From: an uncultured Sutterella sp.
GTDB lineage: Bacteria; Pseudomonadota; Gammaproteobacteria; Burkholderiales; Burkholderiaceae_F
Direction: 5' to 3'
Assembly: GCA_900552195.1 (NCBI GenBank)
Contig: URYO01000010.1
Span: forward strand, 1 to 15,796
DNA: 15,796 nucleotides
The translations under genes were made by a program, and so were the position numbers. Each line of letters opens with the position of its first letter. Positions within the stretch are counted from its first letter, which is position 1. Positions 15,749 to 15,796 of this stretch are shown here, in pieces. The notes beneath the pieces were generated by a model, which made no database searches, was not told the origin of the DNA, and saw nothing but the letters and a program-made list of their open reading frames with translations.

Positions 15749-15796
15749 TGGTCTTCCCCTTTACTACGTGATCTTCTTTGGCTGACTTTAAATTCG
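15741..15796 (-). CDS. probable C-terminal tail of ftsI (partial, cut by the window edge)
   Basis: On the minus strand one frame is open from the right edge to a TGA at 15741-15743, coding 17 residues (NLKSAKEDHVVKGKTNG) and overlapping the murE start by 8 bases, the same overlap length as murE/murF. In dcw clusters the gene before murE is normally ftsI (penicillin-binding protein 3). The peptide is charged and plausible as a cytoplasmic or periplasmic tail but carries no motif. The call rests on position only. A second frame also stays open through this short stretch, so the frame choice is not certain. Confidence 0.35.
   Translation of the reverse strand, partial: NLKSAKEDHVVKGKTNG

Noticed and set aside
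1-15796. Mobile element, CRISPR, toxin-antitoxin or other novel system
   Set aside because: Apart from the left edge and the ftsA-ftsZ gap, essentially all of the window is covered by conserved dcw genes plus lpxC and a DUF721 gene; no direct-repeat arrays, transposase-like proteins or foreign-looking islands were seen.

Overview
The window is one long stretch of a dcw (division and cell wall) cluster. Everything from the right edge to about position 742 is read on the minus strand, so transcription runs from high to low coordinates: [probable ftsI tail] - murE - murF - mraY - murD - ftsW - murG - murC - ddl - ftsQ - ftsA - ftsZ - lpxC. A single plus-strand gene at the left edge, a DUF721/DciA-like protein, converges on lpxC. 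A strong hairpin with a T-run, oriented to end the lpxC transcript, lies between the two.

The organism is a Gram-negative proteobacterium: lpxC (lipid A) follows ftsZ, and MurE carries the DNPR motif of meso-diaminopimelate-adding enzymes. The gene order, the convergent DUF721 gene next to lpxC, the moderate GC and the protein divergence suggest a betaproteobacterium of the Burkholderiales, perhaps a Sutterella/Parasutterella-like gut lineage. The family-level placement is inference and was not tested by a search.

The cluster is very tightly packed. Junctions from murE to ftsA are overlaps of 4-11 bases, direct abutment, or gaps of 2-6 bases, which suggests one polycistronic, translationally coupled unit. 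The only real gap on the minus strand is the 198-base AT-rich stretch between ftsA and ftsZ, the natural place for extra regulation of ftsZ. ftsZ and lpxC are 15 bases apart.

Together the genes build and place the septal wall. MurC, MurD, MurE and MurF with Ddl assemble UDP-MurNAc-pentapeptide in the cytoplasm. MraY and MurG convert it to lipid II at the membrane, and FtsW polymerises it. FtsZ, FtsA and FtsQ organise the ring, and LpxC commits precursors to lipid A.

No mobile element, CRISPR array, tRNA, rRNA or novel system was seen. The points worth a second look are protein-level departures from family motifs: FtsZ with a roughly 220-residue Ala/Pro-rich linker, FtsA with a changed phosphate-2 loop, MurG without the usual HEQN stretch, and FtsW with altered substrate-groove residues.
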